A stretch of DNA of 64,000 nt from Yersinia thracica (lineage in GTDB: Bacteria; Pseudomonadota; Gammaproteobacteria; Enterobacterales; Enterobacteriaceae). A program made the position numbers and the translations under genes. Of this stretch, positions 61,871 through 64,000 are shown piece after piece (the stretch's first letter is position 1; each line of letters begins with the position of its first letter). The stretch is from assembly GCF_902170565.1 (NCBI RefSeq), contig NZ_CABHXX010000095.1, positions 62,001 to 126,000 on the forward strand, read 5' to 3'. The notes below the pieces were generated by a model. It worked only from the letters and a program-made list of their open reading frames with translations. It did no database searches and was not told where the DNA came from.

Positions 61871-62205
61871 TTCATATCACCATCATTGAGTTTTTAATTG
61901 ATAAAAAACTTATACAGAATTGTTCGGATACGATGGATTTTACCCATTATGAATCTCTTGAAAAAATAAATTACGATGTGATCGCATATCTTATTATTAA
62001 TAACTCTCTCCGTTACCCCTAATATTTCCAGGATCTGTGTCATCAAAAATTTTATTTTTTTAAAAATGATGGAGGATTATGAAAATATATCCTAATAAGA
62101 ATGTTTACTAAAAAAATAAGCCATGTCAGGCTAAGGGGTGAGGGGTTAAAGTCAAGTGTTATTTGCATTGTAATTATATTGATTCAAATGAATGAGGACA
62201 TTTCA
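61871..62205. other. AT-rich region between integrase remnant and toxin gene
   Basis: About 335 bp with strong AT bias (for example around 61960-62100). It should contain the toxin promoter. An ATG at 62101 in frame with the toxin would add 35 residues including IICIVIILIQ-like hydrophobic sequence, but has no ribosome site. AT richness suggests H-NS silencing, as is common for acquired toxin genes; this is inference. Confidence 0.45.
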
Positions 62206-63285
62206 ATGGATTTAAACCAAACGGCATTAAATATTAATAATTCCAATAAATCTCAATCTTCTCTGGCAATTATTATTCAAGGTTACTGCACTAGCGTGCT
62301 GGAACAATCTAACGTTGATTTTTCTTATGACCAATCGCTCAGTGAGTACCAACAGAAAATAAATAGCTCACTAGCTACTGCACAGAGCCATGCGAGTTAT
62401 TATCTGGATACCCTACAAAAGCGGATAATAAGCAATATATCTAATATTGGGAATTATTATGCACTCCATCAAGAGGTTCCCAAAAGTGTTCCTGAAAACG
62501 CAACAGCACAAGATTGGCTACCAGTCATTCAGGCATTATTGACCATATCACAACAATATGAGTCAGCGTCTAGCCAGACTTCTTCCTTACTTAGTAGCCT
62601 CTCTGAAGAACTGAGCAGTGATACCGGAAATTTCAATCAGATTGTAACTGATTTAAACACGGCACTAAATGGAAATAATGGCGTACTCAATAGTAATCGA
62701 GAACAAATAGCCGCACTTGATACTAAAATAGCGGGAGAGGAGGCGGGGATAGTACTGAGTTTTGTCGGTTTAATTGGAGGGATAATATCCATTTTTATCG
62801 GTGCAATTGCAGACGTTGTCACCGGTGGTGCTGCGATCGGTATGGTAGTTGGTGGGGCTATAACAGTATGTACATCTCTTGCTGGTGAGGGGGCTTCCAT
62901 TGCCGAACTTGTTGGAGATATGAAACTGAAAGCAACCTTGTTGGCAGAGGATGCTGACTTACAAGCTGAGGTTAAGCTTGCACATGGGATTTCATCAGGA
63001 TACCAATCACTTGCTAGTAGGGTTGGCTTAGCAGTCACTGCAGCGGAAAATATGGCAAACTCGTGGTCTAGCCTCTCTTCTGATTTATCAAGTTTAGTCA
63101 GCGATTTAAATAATGGCATAATGAGCTCAGATGATGTGAGAGTTTTATTCTTGAATGCGGCGGATTCAGAGATAGTAACAGTTACACAGGATGTCGATAC
63201 TATTAAAAAACAAATGGATGGCATCAATACGGTCACCGCAAGTTCTGGCCAGACAATTTTTGATATTCTTCCAAGTTACTCCTAA
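62206..63285 (+). CDS. MakA-like alpha-pore-forming toxin (ClyA/HBL superfamily)
   Basis: A 359-residue protein from ATG 62206, preceded by GAGGA at seven bases. It is almost wholly helical by eye: a long N-terminal helix region (residues 10-170; VDFSYDQSLSEYQQKINSSL, ISNISNIGNYYALH), a hydrophobic head of two membrane helices (about 180-203 and 207-227; GIVLSFVGLIGGIISIFIGA, then GGAAIGMVVGGAIT), then a second long helix region (235-345). This tail-plus-hydrophobic-hairpin layout defines ClyA, HblB, NheA, XaxA and MakA. Wording such as NVDF, YYALH, DLN-A-NG-NGVL, AGIVL and GISSGYQSL resembles Vibrio cholerae MakA as I remember it. No signal peptide is present; MakA is exported through the flagellum. 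AT-rich and phage-flanked, so probably acquired. Confidence 0.8.
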   Translation: MDLNQTALNINNSNKSQSSLAIIIQGYCTSVLEQSNVDFSYDQSLSEYQQKINSSLATAQSHASYYLDTLQKRIISNISNIGNYYALHQEVPKSVPENATAQDWLPVIQALLTISQQYESASSQTSSLLSSLSEELSSDTGNFNQIVTDLNTALNGNNGVLNSNREQIAALDTKIAGEEAGIVLSFVGLIGGIISIFIGAIADVVTGGAAIGMVVGGAITVCTSLAGEGASIAELVGDMKLKATLLAEDADLQAEVKLAHGISSGYQSLASRVGLAVTAAENMANSWSSLSSDLSSLVSDLNNGIMSSDDVRVLFLNAADSEIVTVTQDVDTIKKQMDGINTVTASSGQTIFDILPSYS

Positions 63286-63291
63286 ATACTG

Positions 63292-63319
63292 AGTAGAGCC
63301 TAAGTATTTTGGCTCTACT
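63292..63319 (+). terminator. Intercistronic hairpin between the two toxin-unit genes
   Basis: AGTAGAGCC (63292-63300) and GGCTCTACT (63311-63319) form a perfect 9-bp stem with a 10-nt loop, six bases after the first stop codon. A weak T/A tract follows. It may reduce transcription of the second gene or protect the first message. Confidence 0.65.
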
Positions 63320-63376
63320 ATTTAATAAAAGGATAATATTATCAATATATATCAATATAAAGAAACCATTAGCGAT

Positions 63377-63967
63377 ATGTCAGGCACTTTGTCTGATAAT
63401 TATAGTGAACTACCCCAACCAGCCAAGGTGTATGTTAATCGGGCAATAGCAAGCGCTAATGATGCATTCAATGCATGTACAAGTATTATATCTTCTATTC
63501 TCGAACCCGCAGAACAGTGGGAAAGTATACTTAATGTGGCTTCACAAGATATTGAGAATAAAGACATACAAAGTTGTCGTTATCAATTATCTGGAATGCA
63601 AGTTGGTGTAACCAATTCCATTAGTGGCATTGAGTTACAGTTAGGAAATATAGAAGGTATATCCGAGGATTTGCAAGATATACTGCTCATTCCTGTCCAA
63701 AATTATCAACCTGAACAGGGAGAAATTCCTGAATCAACAATATCTCAATTTAGGGGAGATATAGAGTTATTATTTAATACAGTTACTGGTCTTCAAGATT
63801 TTTGCGAGGTTGTATTAGGCGATCTTAATGCATTAAATGATACTCTGAACATAGGTGTTAATCCCTACGATCATGATGCTTATAATTCACTTGAAGTTGC
63901 TAAAATGCAAGTAGATACATGCTATAAAGGGATAACTACCCTAAGGAATAATGTGTTTGAGGGTTAA
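63377..63967 (+). CDS. Helical protein of unknown function, partner of the MakA-like toxin
   Basis: A 196-residue acidic protein from ATG 63377, co-directional with the toxin after 91 bp. It looks all-helical with heptad-like stretches (QPAKVYVNRAIASANDAFNA, SGIELQLGNIEGISEDLQDI, DIELLFNTVTGLQDFCEVVL) and has four cysteines. There is no hydrophobic head or signal peptide, and it is about half the size of a ClyA-type subunit. The ATG has no ribosome site; AAAAGG at 63327-63332 instead fits an in-frame ATT at 63338, which would add 13 residues. It could be a small subunit, chaperone or immunity protein related to MakC/MakD-type neighbours; I do not recognise the family. Confidence 0.65.
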   Translation: MSGTLSDNYSELPQPAKVYVNRAIASANDAFNACTSIISSILEPAEQWESILNVASQDIENKDIQSCRYQLSGMQVGVTNSISGIELQLGNIEGISEDLQDILLIPVQNYQPEQGEIPESTISQFRGDIELLFNTVTGLQDFCEVVLGDLNALNDTLNIGVNPYDHDAYNSLEVAKMQVDTCYKGITTLRNNVFEG

Positions 63968-64000
63968 GAATAAGTCATTATTTCCACTATTCTGATATTG

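Noticed and set aside
62637..63236. 199-codon frame opposite the MakA-like toxin
   Set aside because: Antisense to a gene with clear structural logic and a ribosome site; no start signal of its own.
62206..63967. Classical YaxA/YaxB pair
   Set aside because: The second protein is far too short for YaxB and has no coiled-coil stalk with membrane foot; the first reads closer to MakA/HBL.

Overview
The window is a chromosomal segment of an enterobacterium, most probably a non-pestis Yersinia. Gene order follows the Escherichia coli dacC to pflA interval almost throughout, and protein spellings are close to but distinct from E. coli. Two ERIC palindromes have the form usual in Yersinia, and the sigma-E sRNA RybB is recognisable base by base. 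I cannot fix the species from sequence alone.

Layout. (1) 1-6272: the end of dacC, the serine catabolic pair sdaC-sdaB (inserted relative to E. coli), and a deoC-deoR pair behind two DeoR-like palindromes. (2) 6273-11766: two PAP2 phosphatases, rybB with its promoter, ybjL, an ERIC, a hairpin-bounded repeat element, grxA, ybjC and ybjN; nfsA and rimK of E. coli are missing. (3) 12182-18345: the putrescine importer potFGHI, then ybjO and rlmC. (4) 18471-23776: arginine uptake genes artJ and artPIQM, split by a transposase-less element of about 690 bp with terminal inverted repeats, then ybjP. (5) 23854-33275: ybjS, ybjT, ltaE, an inserted LCM-type methyltransferase, poxB, hcr and hcp; hcp carries NsrR- and FNR-like sites. 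(6) 33475-43961: lysO, ybjD, ybjX, macAB, cspD and clpSA. (7) 44205-57661: infA, aat, cydDC, trxB, lrp, ftsK, lolA and rarA. (8) 57833-61366: serS, ycaD and pflA.

(9) 61439-64000 is the accessory part. It holds a truncated P2-like phage integrase whose catalytic tyrosine position is serine. Next comes an AT-rich two-gene unit: a 359-residue ClyA/HBL-superfamily alpha-pore-forming toxin resembling Vibrio cholerae MakA, then an unusual 196-residue all-helical partner. The unit sits where focA-pflB would be expected upstream of pflA, so this looks like a phage-associated insertion carrying a toxin operon that continues beyond the window.

Themes. Several genes work together in amino acid and polyamine handling (sdaCB, potFGHI, artPIQM/artJ, lysO, lrp), anaerobic and nitrosative metabolism (hcp-hcr, pflA, cydDC, poxB), and envelope and proteostasis maintenance (dacC, ybjG, lolA, macAB, clpSA, aat). 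A recurrent curiosity is 16-18 bp tandem duplications, three of which begin in or around stop codons (sdaB, potG, potI).
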